A stretch of DNA of 64,000 nucleotides from an uncultured Duncaniella sp. GTDB lineage: Bacteria; Bacteroidota; Bacteroidia; Bacteroidales; Muribaculaceae. Position 1 is the stretch's first letter. Every line of letters begins with the position of its first letter. The notes under the pieces are model-generated. The model saw only the letters and a list, made by a program, of their open reading frames with translations. It was not told where the DNA came from and made no database searches. Below are positions 52,412 through 61,554 of the stretch, piece after piece. The DNA is taken from NCBI GenBank assembly GCA_910578515.1, contig CAJTQR010000006.1, positions 51,914-115,913 of the forward strand. Direction: 5' to 3'. The position numbers and the translations under genes were made by a program.

Positions 52412-53404
52412 TTATATGAACCATTTGCCGAGAGCCCGGATTGAGCGTTCGGCGTTGGCATGACGATAAAGGATGTCATAGACGGCATCGAGTATCGGCA
52501 TTTCTATACAGTATTTCTTGTTAATTTCCTTGATACACTTTGTACCGTAGTATCCTTCGGCGGTCTGTTCCATCTCCATACGTGCTGTGGATACGGAGTA
52601 TCCTTTGCCAATGATTGAGCCGAAATTATGATTTCTGGAGAATCGGGAATAGGCTGTTACGAGCAGGTCACCGAGGTAAACGGAGTCACATATGCAACGC
52701 GGACGGGGGCATACCTCATCGATGAAGCGTTCCATCTCGCGGATGGCGTTGCTCACGAGCATTGCGAGGAAATTGTCGCCACCTTTCATTCCGTGAATTA
52801 TCCCGGCGGCTATAGAGTATACATTTTTCAGCACGGCAGCATATTCAATACCTTCCACATCGCTTGAAGTGATGGTACGGGTATTGGATGCAGCGAGGCG
52901 GTTGCCAAATTCTTCGGCATTGTTTATGTCGTGGCAGCCTACTGTGAGGAAGCTCGGTCGGTCGAGCGCTACTTCCTCGGCATGACACGGACCGGCAACG
53001 ACGATAATCTTGTCCTTGTTCACTCCAAAACGGTGAACCATGAAGTCAGAGATAATCTCGTTGTCGCCAGGAACGATACCTTTGACGGCTGAAACGATGT
53101 ATTTATCGGATATATCGACCTGAATCTTGTTGATATGGGTCTTGAAGTATGGGGAGGGCATGACGAGGAGGAGTGTGTCAGCCTTGGAACATACGTAGTT
53201 TATATCGCTTGAAAATTCGATACGTGAGACATCAAACTGCACGTCGGTCAGATAAGCTGGATTGTGACCGAGGCGCTTGAAATCATCTATGCGGTCATCA
53301 CGTCGCATGTACCATAGGATGGAATCGCAATTGCGCAACAATAGCTTTGCGAGAGCTGTAGCCCAGCTTCCGCCGCCCATTACTGCTATCTTTTTGAAAT
53401 TCAT
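52412..53404 (-). CDS. gpsA: Glycerol-3-phosphate dehydrogenase [NAD(P)+]
   Basis: Makes glycerol-3-phosphate for phospholipid synthesis. 330 residues. The N-terminal nucleotide motif is M-G-G-G-S-W-A-T-A-L-A-K (about 9-20), the catalytic Lys is in E-Y-A-A-V-L-K-N-V-Y-S, and G-L-G-D-L-type S-V-Y-L-G-D-L-L-V-T-A near residue 245. Between lysS and pgi on the same strand. Confidence 0.95.
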   Translation of the reverse strand: MNFKKIAVMGGGSWATALAKLLLRNCDSILWYMRRDDRIDDFKRLGHNPAYLTDVQFDVSRIEFSSDINYVCSKADTLLLVMPSPYFKTHINKIQVDISDKYIVSAVKGIVPGDNEIISDFMVHRFGVNKDKIIVVAGPCHAEEVALDRPSFLTVGCHDINNAEEFGNRLAASNTRTITSSDVEGIEYAAVLKNVYSIAAGIIHGMKGGDNFLAMLVSNAIREMERFIDEVCPRPRCICDSVYLGDLLVTAYSRFSRNHNFGSIIGKGYSVSTARMEMEQTAEGYYGTKCIKEINKKYCIEMPILDAVYDILYRHANAERSIRALGKWFI

Positions 53405-53462
53405 GGCTGATGCGAACTGATAAGGTTAATATTAAATAGTTACTTTATAATCCCGGAGAGAG

Positions 53463-55199
53463 TTAAGCCTGAGGGGTAGCTGCGGTAATCCACTGTTCCA
53501 CTTCCTCGATGGCGGGATTCTTGAATCCGAGTTTATATTTCTTATTTATACCGCAAAGTTCCTGATGGAGTTTTCCGGCGGTCTGAGTACCGAGAAGCTC
53601 GAGGGTATATACTCCTGCTTTGTAAAGAGGGGCTACCCAGTCGGCGGGGACACCGATAGCAGTGAAGGCTTCCTCCTTGTCGCGGCGCTGAGTCTTTTCA
53701 GGACGCATCTGCGGGAAGAAAAGCACTTCCTGAATGGTGGTCTGACCGGTCATGAGCATTACAAGGCGGTCCATACCGATACCCATACCAGAAGTGGGGG
53801 GCATACCGTATTCAAGCGCACGGATGAAGTCCTGGTCAATAATCATCGCTTCATCGTCACCTTTCTCGCCGAGCTTCATCTGCTCAACAAAACGTTCGTA
53901 TTGGTCAATCGGGTCATTGAGCTCAGAATAAGCGTTGGCAAGTTCCTTACCGTTGACCATAAGCTCGAAACGCTCGGTCAATTCAGGATTGTTGCGGTGA
54001 CGCTTTGTGAGCGGTGACATTTCGATGGGATAGTCAATGATGAAAGTAGGCTGAATGTAGAGACCTTCGCACTTTTCGCCGAAGATTTCATCAATCAGCT
54101 TGCCTTTGCCCATTGATTCATCCACCTCAATGCCGAGTGATTTTGCAGTGTCACGGAGCTGAGCCTCGTCCATGCCGGAGATATCAATACCGGTATGTTC
54201 CTTAATGGCATCAATCATGGTGACACGTTTATAGGGAGCCTTGAAGTCAATTTCGTTGTCGCCTACCTTTACTTTGGTGGTACCATTGACATCGAGACAG
54301 ATTTTTTCAAGCATTTTTTCGGTAAACGCCATCATCCAGTTGTAATCTTTATAAGCCACATAGATTTCCATGCAGGTAAATTCAGGATTGTGGGTGCGGT
54401 CCATACCTTCGTTGCGGAAGTTCTTGGAGAACTCATATACACCTTCAAAACCACCGACAATAAGGCGTTTGAGGTAGAGCTCATCGGCGATACGGAGGTA
54501 GAGGGGTATATCGAGCGCGTTATGATGGGTTATGAATGGACGTGCTGCCGCACCGCCGGGGATTGACTGGAGGATTGGTGTCTCCACTTCCATGTATCCG
54601 GCATTGTTGAAGTATTCACGCATAGAGGTGTACACCTTGTTGCGCTTGATGAATATATCCTTCACGCCATCGTTGACCACTAAGTCGACGTAGCGGCGGC
54701 GGTAACGTAATTCGGGGTCATCGAATGCATCGTATGTCACTCCATCCTTTACTTTCACGATGGGGAGTGGCCGAAGGGACTTGCTGAGAACTATGAGTTC
54801 CTGTGCGTGTACTGAAATTTCTCCGGTCTGAGTGCGGAAAACGTATCCTTTCACTCCCACGAAGTCACCTATATCAAGAAGTTTCTTGAAGACAACATTA
54901 TACAGGTCCTTGTCTTCACCGGGGCAGATTTCATCGCGGTTTACATATACTTGTATGCGACCGTGAGAATCCTGAAGTTCCATGAATGAAGCTTTACCCA
55001 TGATGCGGCGTCCCATGATGCGACCTGCCACCGAAACTTCCCTTACCGGAGCATCGTCAGTAAAGGTCTCTTTAATTTCATCGGTGTAACCTGTCACCGG
55101 GAATTCAGCTGCGGGATATGGTTCAATGCCACGCTTGCGCATTTCCTCAAGGCTACCGCGTCTCACTATTTCCTGTTCGCTTAACTCAAGAACATTCAT
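53463..55199 (-). CDS. lysS: Lysyl-tRNA synthetase (class II)
   Basis: Charges tRNA-Lys. The ATG at 55199 (M-N-V-L-E-L-S) gives 578 residues and matches the usual start. A further in-frame ATG at 55265 lies upstream of the predicted -7 element (55253-55260), so it cannot be the start of this transcript. Anticodon-binding OB fold (about residues 60-170), then class II motifs: motif 2 in F-R-N-E-G-M-D-R-T-H-N-P-E-F, motif 3 in G-M-G-I-G-M-D-R-L. The last ~80 residues after motif 3 are the Bacteroidetes-type C-terminal extension. Confidence 0.97.
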   Translation of the reverse strand: MNVLELSEQEIVRRGSLEEMRKRGIEPYPAAEFPVTGYTDEIKETFTDDAPVREVSVAGRIMGRRIMGKASFMELQDSHGRIQVYVNRDEICPGEDKDLYNVVFKKLLDIGDFVGVKGYVFRTQTGEISVHAQELIVLSKSLRPLPIVKVKDGVTYDAFDDPELRYRRRYVDLVVNDGVKDIFIKRNKVYTSMREYFNNAGYMEVETPILQSIPGGAAARPFITHHNALDIPLYLRIADELYLKRLIVGGFEGVYEFSKNFRNEGMDRTHNPEFTCMEIYVAYKDYNWMMAFTEKMLEKICLDVNGTTKVKVGDNEIDFKAPYKRVTMIDAIKEHTGIDISGMDEAQLRDTAKSLGIEVDESMGKGKLIDEIFGEKCEGLYIQPTFIIDYPIEMSPLTKRHRNNPELTERFELMVNGKELANAYSELNDPIDQYERFVEQMKLGEKGDDEAMIIDQDFIRALEYGMPPTSGMGIGMDRLVMLMTGQTTIQEVLFFPQMRPEKTQRRDKEEAFTAIGVPADWVAPLYKAGVYTLELLGTQTAGKLHQELCGINKKYKLGFKNPAIEEVEQWITAATPQA

Positions 55200-55252
55200 T
55201 TTTTTCTTCTTCTCTGAATATTGTTTGTTGTACGTGGTTGGAGATTTAGATG

Positions 55253-55260
55253 CAAAATTA
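55253..55260 (-). promoter_or_regulatory. Promoter -7 element for lysS
   Basis: TAATTTTG on the minus strand; TTTG at 55283-55286 (22-nt spacing) is a possible -33. It decides between the two possible lysS starts. Confidence 0.6.
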
Positions 55261-55400
55261 AGCATTTTATCTCAATCAAATGCAAAAATTTTATGTAAAA
55301 CTTAGTTAATAAATTGAGGTTGAAACGTAACAACAGCATATATTGGCAAGTATACTAAATATATAACTACACATGTCAGTCATTTTTAAAACTTCATGAA

Positions 55401-56204
55401 ATGATAACAAAGTTTAAAGAGTATCTGGAGAAGAGTAATCTTGCAAAAACGACAATGAATGTTTACATCAGTACAGTGGAATATTATTTGCGCCATTATG
55501 ATGATGTGTCGGTCAGTAATCTTCTTGCCTACAAAGGGTATCTGCTGGAACATTTTAAGCCACAGACTGTTAATCTGCGTATTCAAGCCATCAACAAGTA
55601 TCTGGATTTTTTGGATTACGAGAATCTGAAAATGAAATTTGTGAAGGTTCAGCAGAAGAATTTTCTTGAGAATGTAATCAGCGATGCGGATTACAGATTC
55701 CTGAAATGCATGCTTAAAAAGGATGGCTTTGAGGACTGGTATTTCCTTGTGTGGTTTTTAGGTGCCACGGGTGCGCGAGTGAGTGAACTGCTGCAGATAA
55801 AGGCAGAGCATGTGGTGGCTGGATATCTTGACCTCTACAGCAAGGGCGGTAAGATGCGCCGCCTGTATTTGCCTTACACACTATGCCATGAGGCGTTGGA
55901 TTGGTTGCAGTCAAAGAATATGTATTCCGGATACATATTTCTAAACCGGTTCGGTAAGAGAATTACAGCCCGAGGGGTGGGGCAGCAGCTGAAGCATTTT
56001 GCGGAACTTTACGGGATAAACCGGGAGGTGGTCTATCCCCATTCGTTCCGGCATCGTTTCGCTAAAAATTTTCTTGACCGCCTCAATGACCTGGCGCTGC
56101 TCGCTGACCTTATGGGGCATGAGAGCGTGGAAACTACACGCATATATCTCAGGCGCACGGCAAACGAACAGCGCGATTTAGTGAATAAGGTGGTTGACTG
56201 GTGA
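55401..56204 (+). CDS. Tyrosine-type site-specific recombinase
   Basis: Integrase-family recombinase of 267 residues. The N-terminal SAM-like DNA-binding domain (about 1-85) has the normal S-N-L-A-K-T-T-M-N-V-Y-I start. Catalytic residues: Arg in T-G-A-R-V-S-E-L-L, H-x-x-R in H-S-F-R-H-R-F, His in L-M-G-H-E-S-V, and the nucleophile Tyr in T-T-R-I-Y-L-R. It is the size of XerC/XerD or of the Bacteroides invertases that switch surface-protein promoters. It stands alone, with no integrase-associated excisionase, phage or conjugation genes nearby and no invertible site seen next to it. It is a candidate to act at the sites near 16.2 and 21.6 kb; this is inference. XerC/D for chromosome dimer resolution is the main alternative. 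Confidence 0.9.
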   Translation: MITKFKEYLEKSNLAKTTMNVYISTVEYYLRHYDDVSVSNLLAYKGYLLEHFKPQTVNLRIQAINKYLDFLDYENLKMKFVKVQQKNFLENVISDADYRFLKCMLKKDGFEDWYFLVWFLGATGARVSELLQIKAEHVVAGYLDLYSKGGKMRRLYLPYTLCHEALDWLQSKNMYSGYIFLNRFGKRITARGVGQQLKHFAELYGINREVVYPHSFRHRFAKNFLDRLNDLALLADLMGHESVETTRIYLRRTANEQRDLVNKVVDW

Positions 56205-56211
56205 TGAGGCG

Positions 56212-58941
56212 TCAGCTGCGTGTGACGTGTAGACCTGTCTTGCTCAGAGTCATGTCTACAAGACGGGCGTTGGGATTGAGTTGTGTGGACTGAAGCACGT
56301 GCTTAATACGGGCTGCAGCCTGAGGGTCCTTGGCTATCATGTACAGGTAGCCACCACCTCCGGCCCCGGGAAGCTTGTAACCGAGACACAGGTCATCGAC
56401 CAGACGGGTGATGGCATTGACTTCCGGCGGATTAGTGCCATGGTCAAGCTCTATGTTCTGAGTCCAAGTTCTGCGAACAAGGTGCCCCATGCGTTCAAAA
56501 TCCTGACGCTGGATGGCATCATACATCTCCATGGTATGCAATTTCATGTTGCGGAGCATGCGCAGTTGGTCACCGTGGTTGAGGAACATGCGGCGTACTA
56601 TCTCCGCCAAGATATCCTTTGCCGTGCGGGTTATGCCGGTGTAATAGAGGAGATGGCAAGAGGCATATTCCGGGTCAGTGAAAAGATTGTCGGGGAGCCA
56701 GCGCACGTTGGGAGTCTGCTCAAACCCTTTGACTGACTGGAGAAGCTTAACGCCTCCCAGCACACCGCCGAACTGGTCTTGCCAGCCGCCACCGGTGGTG
56801 AGCAGCTGTTCGAGCACTAATGTGCGGCGGCAAATCTCGTCCTTATCCCAGGCAAGCGAGCAGAAATCGCTGATGGCGCCGAGAACGGTAGCGGCAAGGA
56901 TACTGCTTGTGCCGAGTCCGCTGCCTGCGGGGATGGCAGAGAATAGCGTTATTTCAAGACCTCCGCCGAAATCAGAAAGCTGTGCTTCGAGCGAGGGATA
57001 GGTAACGGGACAGAAACGGGGATGGAAACCTGCAAGTGCCAGAGCAGCCTTGGGGATTGAGAAGGGGCTTCCGACCTTATTGAAGTCGAGGAGCTGTTCG
57101 TAGGTGCTGATGCATTCCGACGCGCCAAGGTCAATGCTGCGGCAGATGATATGAGGTTCAGAGCAGGGGCGGATGTATGTCTGCAATGGAGGCTGGCCGT
57201 TAAGCTCGATGGCGAGGTTGATTACATTGCCCCCTTCCATGAGACAGAAGGGTGGGGTGTCGGTCCAACCTCCTGCTAAATCAATGCGGACTGGAGAGCG
57301 GCTCCACACTATCTGGTCAGCGCAAACGGCGCGACGCGGGAGCTGCTTGCGGTCAAGAAGAGTGCCGGTGAGTCCTTCGCGGAGGAGGGAGAAAGCCTTA
57401 GCCTCTGACTGCTTGAAATCGGCACCTGAGAGACGAAGGGTCTCGGCGCGGAACATGGCATCATGGATACGGGTCATGAGAGGCTCGGACTCGGGGAGGG
57501 GTTTGGGGAGCTCGATATAATCGGCTGCAAAACTGCCGGCGGCATCGCAGAGGTCAGTCTGATAAAACACGCTGTGACGGTAGTTATCAGCAAGTCCAGT
57601 CCAGTTGGCTTTACGGAAATGTCGACGCTGCTCCACAAGGCGTGGAAGATTTGCCACATCGGATATTTGCTCGGCGCTCATGAGTCTGTAGCCATCAGGA
57701 TTAAAGGTGCCGGAGAGCATGGCATTGACAATCTCGCCCATCTCGGCGATGTCCTTCACCACGGGGAATTGGGGGCGCTGCTGCTCTGCACCGGCAAACT
57801 TATCGTCGATACCGTAGACTCTCACCGCAAACTCATCGTCGCCAACAGGAATGATATCTATACATTTGCCCGGAGGGAGGGTGAGTGACCAGTCGTTTTC
57901 AGGAACACCGGTCACGATATTGTCGGTAGTCAGAACCCAGTGTTCGCTTATGAAGCTGTTTTCGACCCAAACGTTGGTGTTGTCAGAAGTGAACGGTTGC
58001 CGGGTGATGGCATTCTGGACGAAGATTGAGGGGTGAGGCTTGCGGTCACGGTGCATGATGCGCCGCTGGTCATTGACGAGATTCTGGATTTTCAGCATGG
58101 AGGATATCATCTCACGGCTTGTGCCGAAATGATAGAACTCGCCATCAGGTAGGGGCACTATGGCTACAGAGAGAGATGCCAGGTAGGGGTCGGGCATTTC
58201 GGGGTTTGTGCCAAGTGCACGTCCGAACTCGGAATACAGGTCGTATTCAATGAACTTGTCGCCATGTTTGGATTTCTTGCGCAATAGTTCCACAGCGCGG
58301 TCGCTGAGCACCCACACACCTATGTCGGTAAGGAAGTAACCGGTCTGAGAGAGCGCGTTAAGCTCCTCGACCGATGGTTTCTGGAGCATCTTTTCAAGCA
58401 CCGCGGGTGAGTCGTGACGGCTGTAGAACACGCCATGATTTTTAGCAATTGAGGCATCAAGCCACAACCCGTAGCACACCACGTCGGCATCAGGTACGGG
58501 TGGAATTTCGTCGGACGCACGGATATATACGTCGCCGCTTACAATCATGGTGTTCATGCCGGAAGGCATCTTATCGATGATGCGCTCATAGAGCGGAAGC
58601 TGGAGGTCGAGCAGAGTCTGACTGAGTTTCTGTCCACGCTCCCAGCGGAAAATGGGAATTGGGGTGAGGATTTTGCCCGAAGGAGCATAGGAGGGAAGTC
58701 GGCGGCTCTGACCTCCGGCATGCAGAAGAATGCGTTTTCCGGAGCCAATCCATTCCATAAAATCCATGTCTTCTCCCCAGGCGCGATGGCATTGTTCAAG
58801 AAGCCATGTGGTGCCACCACCACTGCCAAGACGCTGACCCACGGGGTCGTTGGTGCAGAAATATTCATTGTCAGGAAGTCCGGTGACTTTATGGAATGCT
58901 CCCACAAGATTAGGTGGGAGGGAAAGCAATTTTTTTATCAT
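56212..58941 (-). CDS. fkp: Bifunctional L-fucokinase / GDP-fucose pyrophosphorylase
   Basis: Salvages host L-fucose: phosphorylates it and converts fucose-1-phosphate to GDP-fucose, used to fucosylate surface capsule and glycoproteins. 909 residues, close to the ~950 of the B. fragilis enzyme. The N-terminal half is the pyrophosphorylase (G-S-G-G-G-T-T-W near residue 35, S-G-K-R-I-L-L-H-A-G-G-Q-S-R-R near 70). The C-terminal half is a GHMP kinase, with W-S-R-S-P-V-R-I-D-L-A-G-G-W-T-D-T and P-A-G-S-G-L-G-T-S-S at about 671-680. A TAnnTTTG element (58991-58998) is upstream. The tyrosine recombinase ends seven bases from its stop, converging. Confidence 0.94.
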   Translation of the reverse strand: MIKKLLSLPPNLVGAFHKVTGLPDNEYFCTNDPVGQRLGSGGGTTWLLEQCHRAWGEDMDFMEWIGSGKRILLHAGGQSRRLPSYAPSGKILTPIPIFRWERGQKLSQTLLDLQLPLYERIIDKMPSGMNTMIVSGDVYIRASDEIPPVPDADVVCYGLWLDASIAKNHGVFYSRHDSPAVLEKMLQKPSVEELNALSQTGYFLTDIGVWVLSDRAVELLRKKSKHGDKFIEYDLYSEFGRALGTNPEMPDPYLASLSVAIVPLPDGEFYHFGTSREMISSMLKIQNLVNDQRRIMHRDRKPHPSIFVQNAITRQPFTSDNTNVWVENSFISEHWVLTTDNIVTGVPENDWSLTLPPGKCIDIIPVGDDEFAVRVYGIDDKFAGAEQQRPQFPVVKDIAEMGEIVNAMLSGTFNPDGYRLMSAEQISDVANLPRLVEQRRHFRKANWTGLADNYRHSVFYQTDLCDAAGSFAADYIELPKPLPESEPLMTRIHDAMFRAETLRLSGADFKQSEAKAFSLLREGLTGTLLDRKQLPRRAVCADQIVWSRSPVRIDLAGGWTDTPPFCLMEGGNVINLAIELNGQPPLQTYIRPCSEPHIICRSIDLGASECISTYEQLLDFNKVGSPFSIPKAALALAGFHPRFCPVTYPSLEAQLSDFGGGLEITLFSAIPAGSGLGTSSILAATVLGAISDFCSLAWDKDEICRRTLVLEQLLTTGGGWQDQFGGVLGGVKLLQSVKGFEQTPNVRWLPDNLFTDPEYASCHLLYYTGITRTAKDILAEIVRRMFLNHGDQLRMLRNMKLHTMEMYDAIQRQDFERMGHLVRRTWTQNIELDHGTNPPEVNAITRLVDDLCLGYKLPGAGGGGYLYMIAKDPQAAARIKHVLQSTQLNPNARLVDMTLSKTGLHVTRS

Positions 58942-58990
58942 GATATCAATTGGTCATATTTAGATGCCATATAGCATGTTATAGCAAATG

Positions 58991-58998
58991 CAAAGGTA
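58991..58998 (-). promoter_or_regulatory. Promoter -7 element for fkp
   Basis: TACCTTTG on the minus strand, 50 bases before the fkp start. Confidence 0.5.
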
Positions 58999-59051
58999 CA
59001 TAAAAATCAATATTTTTTGTTGATGGGTCTTTAAAAATCTTGATTTTTATG

Positions 59052-59059
59052 TATCTTTG
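59052..59059 (+). promoter_or_regulatory. Promoter -7 element for the SGNH hydrolase
   Basis: TATCTTTG on the plus strand, 36 bases before the start at 59095; divergent from the fkp element. Confidence 0.55.
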
Positions 59060-59094
59060 ATGCCTGAAATTTCTAACATCGCATTTAAAACATC

Positions 59095-59775
59095 ATGAAA
59101 AAACTACTGTGTGCCGTGTTTATGCTCTGTTGCCTTGCAGTGAGCATGTCGGCTGAAGGGAAAAAGGTGTCTATACTCGGAGACTCTTACTCTACATTTG
59201 AAGGGTGCATTGAACCCGCCACTAATCTGCCCTGGTACATGAAAGAGGTGAATCCGGAGCGTACAGATGTCACTGACCCAGAGCAGACCTGGTGGAGATT
59301 GTTCCTGAAACAGACAGGCTATGAGCTGGAGAAGAATAATTCGTATTCGGGTTCCACTGTTTGTCACCGTGGGTACCGTGGCGAGGATTACAGCTCGCGT
59401 TCATTCATCACCCGTATGTCGGACCTTGGAAATCCGGACCTGATACTTGTATTTGCGGCGACTAATGATTACTGGGCAAAGGTATCTCTTACCCCTGAAA
59501 CCGCTAAGAAGCCTGAACCTCATCCACTCTATACGTTCAAACCGGCAATGGAGTATATGCTTCAGCAGCTTGGAGCCTTGTATCCCGAAGCTAAGGTGGT
59601 CTTTATCCTTAATGATGAAATACAGGGCGAGTTGCGTGATATAGTGATAGAGGAGTGTGCGGCTTATTCGGTGCCATGTATCCAGCTTGAGGGTATAGAG
59701 AAGCAGAAGGGGCATCCAAACCGCAAGGGTATGGAGCAGATTGCTTCGCAGGTTGTAAAGGCGCTGGAGGAGTAA
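59095..59775 (+). CDS. Secreted SGNH/GDSL hydrolase
   Basis: 226 residues with a signal peptide (about 1-20, ending M-S-A). Block I is G-D-S-Y-S-T-F-E-G (Ser nucleophile), block III F-A-A-T-N-D-Y-W (Asn), and block V G-H-P-N-R-K-G (His); the usual D-x-x-H Asp is not visible at this spot (K-G-H-P). Members remove acetyl or other esters from carbohydrates or lipids; in a glycan-degrading gut organism a carbohydrate esterase role is plausible but unproven. The gene stands alone, divergent from fkp. Confidence 0.85.
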   Translation: MKKLLCAVFMLCCLAVSMSAEGKKVSILGDSYSTFEGCIEPATNLPWYMKEVNPERTDVTDPEQTWWRLFLKQTGYELEKNNSYSGSTVCHRGYRGEDYSSRSFITRMSDLGNPDLILVFAATNDYWAKVSLTPETAKKPEPHPLYTFKPAMEYMLQQLGALYPEAKVVFILNDEIQGELRDIVIEECAAYSVPCIQLEGIEKQKGHPNRKGMEQIASQVVKALEE

Positions 59776-59870
59776 GAGGACGAATCGGACTAATCAGACG
59801 AATCGGACTAGACAAATCAGACGAATTGGACGAATCGAAGGAATTGGACCTGTCGGACTTTTCTGATGAA
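59776..59870. repeat. Degenerate GACGAATCGGACTA-type direct repeats
   Basis: Right after the SGNH stop there are two near-exact 18-base units (59779-59796 and 59797-59814) starting GACGAATCGGACTA, followed by further degenerate copies built from GACGAATYGGAC. The rest of the 59776-60153 gap has one imperfect hairpin (59907-59918 with 59927-59938), a possible -7 element TAGCTTTG at 59986-59993 and nothing else that I recognise. Confidence 0.75.
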
Positions 59871-60153
59871 TGGACGATGGAGACCTGATTCGAAAACTGC
59901 ATATAAGTGGGGTGAAGATTTTGAGTTCTTCATCCCACTGATTGTATCTGCGTTTATAATCAGGCGGGTATATATGACATTTATATAGCTTTGATTTGTA
60001 GAATGAAAAAAATCTTGTTAAATCTGTAGGTGGATAAGTGGTTGACGGAGAGTGTATTTTCGGTGTAAATAATATCCGGGTACTGTAAAAAATAAAAATA
60101 ATTGAAACTATCAGATGGATAATTGCATCTAACGAGGCAAAAACAAATTCAAT

Positions 60154-60645
60154 ATGATGAGCCCACCGATAAATGAAAGGGATTTTGTCTCGCTCCTCAG
60201 GGAGCATTCCCGGATAATAAATAAGGTAAGCTATTTCTATGCCACACCTAAAATGCCGTTTGACGACCTGCGGCAGGAGATTTATATTAATCTCTGGCTC
60301 GGCAGGGACCAGTTTCGTGGCGACAGCAAGATTTCAACATGGATTTACCGGGTGGCAGTCAATTCAGCCTTGATGGCATTGCGTTCATCGAAACCTAAAG
60401 TTGAGACTGTGAGTCTTGATTTCGGTATGCTCGATTTATCCACCGAACTTGATGATGCCCAGAAAGAGAATATCCAGATGCTTTATGCGTTGATAAACAG
60501 ACTGGAGGATATCGAGAAGGCCGTAATACTGTTGTGGCTCGATGAGTTTTCATACGAGGATATTGCTGATACCCTCGGATTGAAGCGTAACACTGTTGCG
60601 ACAAAGATACACCGCATTAAAGAAAAATTATCAAAAGCATTGTAA
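60154..60645 (+). CDS. ECF-type RNA polymerase sigma factor
   Basis: Sigma-70 family, 163 residues. Region 2 is F-D-D-L-R-Q-E-I-Y-I-N-L-W (about 29-43) with the following F-R-G-D-S-K-I-S-T-W-I-Y-R-V-A-V-N. Region 4 is the helix-turn-helix Y-E-D-I-A-D-T-L-G-L-K-R-N-T-V-A-T-K-I-H. The membrane protein gene two bases downstream is probably its partner. The signal it responds to is unknown; no SusC with an N-terminal STN domain is adjacent. Confidence 0.93.
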   Translation: MMSPPINERDFVSLLREHSRIINKVSYFYATPKMPFDDLRQEIYINLWLGRDQFRGDSKISTWIYRVAVNSALMALRSSKPKVETVSLDFGMLDLSTELDDAQKENIQMLYALINRLEDIEKAVILLWLDEFSYEDIADTLGLKRNTVATKIHRIKEKLSKAL

Positions 60646-60647
60646 GT

Positions 60648-61196
60648 ATGGAACTTGACGAATTGAAAAATAGAATGGCGACTCTTGAAAAGGTACTTGA
60701 CAAGAGTTCAAGCTCAGCTCAGATAAATGTGAAATCGGAAACCGCACAGACTAAGATATTGAAAAAGTATAGAGATGCCTCAGTCTCAGCCGGTGTGATT
60801 GCTGTAATGTTTGCCGTGTGGTGGATTCTAAATGTGGAGCCTGAGGCTTTTCCCACCTATCTCAAGGCATTCTTAGTGATTTATCTGAGTTTGTCATGCT
60901 TGTGGTACATATTCTTGTACTCCAGGTTAAAACGAGTCAATGTCGCGCAAATGGTACCAAGTCAGCTGTGCAAGGAGGTCACTTCGATAAAGATAATGAC
61001 AATTACCGGTGAGGTGGTGCTCTGTGTGGGAGTAATGGTGTTTATGTCATTGTTTTTGATAAATCTTCTGACGGTGAAACCCTTTGCGTTCTGGTGGTGC
61101 TGCGCCACACTCGTAGGAGCAGTGGTGTGGGGTGTCTGGTACATATGGCCGCAGTATCTCAAACTGTTCCGCGACATGAGTTCTGTGGATGAATAA
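60648..61196 (+). CDS. Membrane protein, likely partner of the sigma factor
   Basis: 182 residues: about 45 soluble N-terminal residues (a likely coiled coil M-E-L-D-E-L-K-N-R-M-A-T-L-E-K), then four hydrophobic segments (about 48-62, 68-90, 118-140, 145-168). No family recognised. Its position two bases after the ECF sigma factor, with a cytoplasmic N-terminal extension and membrane domain, is what an anti-sigma factor would look like, but there is no zinc-binding anti-sigma motif, so this stays inference. Confidence 0.7.
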   Translation: MELDELKNRMATLEKVLDKSSSSAQINVKSETAQTKILKKYRDASVSAGVIAVMFAVWWILNVEPEAFPTYLKAFLVIYLSLSCLWYIFLYSRLKRVNVAQMVPSQLCKEVTSIKIMTITGEVVLCVGVMVFMSLFLINLLTVKPFAFWWCCATLVGAVVWGVWYIWPQYLKLFRDMSSVDE

Positions 61197-61272
61197 GAGA
61201 AAGACGCATGGATAAGTCATCACTGCACATGTGGAAAGCCTTGTGCAGTGATGACTTATTTAGTGACGGGGG

Positions 61273-61554
61273 TTACAGATTGAGGTATTGCTTTAGAGCT
61301 TCGACATATTCTTCGAAGGCTTTTCGCCCGTCGGAGGTCATTTGACAGACGGTGCGGGTTTTCTTGCCTGCAAATCCTTTCCGGACTGAAATATATCCGG
61401 CAGAAGAAAGTTTGTCGAGTTGAACGCTGAGATTGCCTGCGGTGGCATCGGTTTTTTCTTTGAGATAGACGAAATCCGCCTCTTCAACATTCATGAGAAT
61501 TGACATTACCGCAAGCCGTAGTTGGGAGTGTAATAGCGGATTAAGTTCTTTCAT
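61273..61554 (-). CDS. Winged-helix transcriptional regulator
   Basis: 93-residue DNA-binding protein with the MarR/ArsR-like winged helix: L-R-L-A-V-M-S-I-L, A-G-N-L-S-V-Q-L-D-K-L-S-S-A-G-Y-I (recognition helix) and the wing K-T-R-T-V-C-Q-M-T. Its ATG overlaps the stop of the membrane protein at 61551, so the two are one unit. Regulators of this short type paired with a membrane protein often control their own operon. Confidence 0.88.
   Translation of the reverse strand: MKELNPLLHSQLRLAVMSILMNVEEADFVYLKEKTDATAGNLSVQLDKLSSAGYISVRKGFAGKKTRTVCQMTSDGRKAFEEYVEALKQYLNL

Noticed and set aside
55200..55265. Longer LysS start at 55265
   Set aside because: It lies upstream of the TAnnTTTG element and adds residues not seen in the family.
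55401..56204. Tyrosine recombinase as the integrase of a prophage or integrative element
   Set aside because: No phage, conjugation, excisionase or att-like repeats are visible around it, and the neighbours (lysS, fkp) are ordinary chromosomal genes.
59776..59870. CRISPR array
   Set aside because: The units are directly adjacent and degenerate, without unique spacers, and no cas genes are present.
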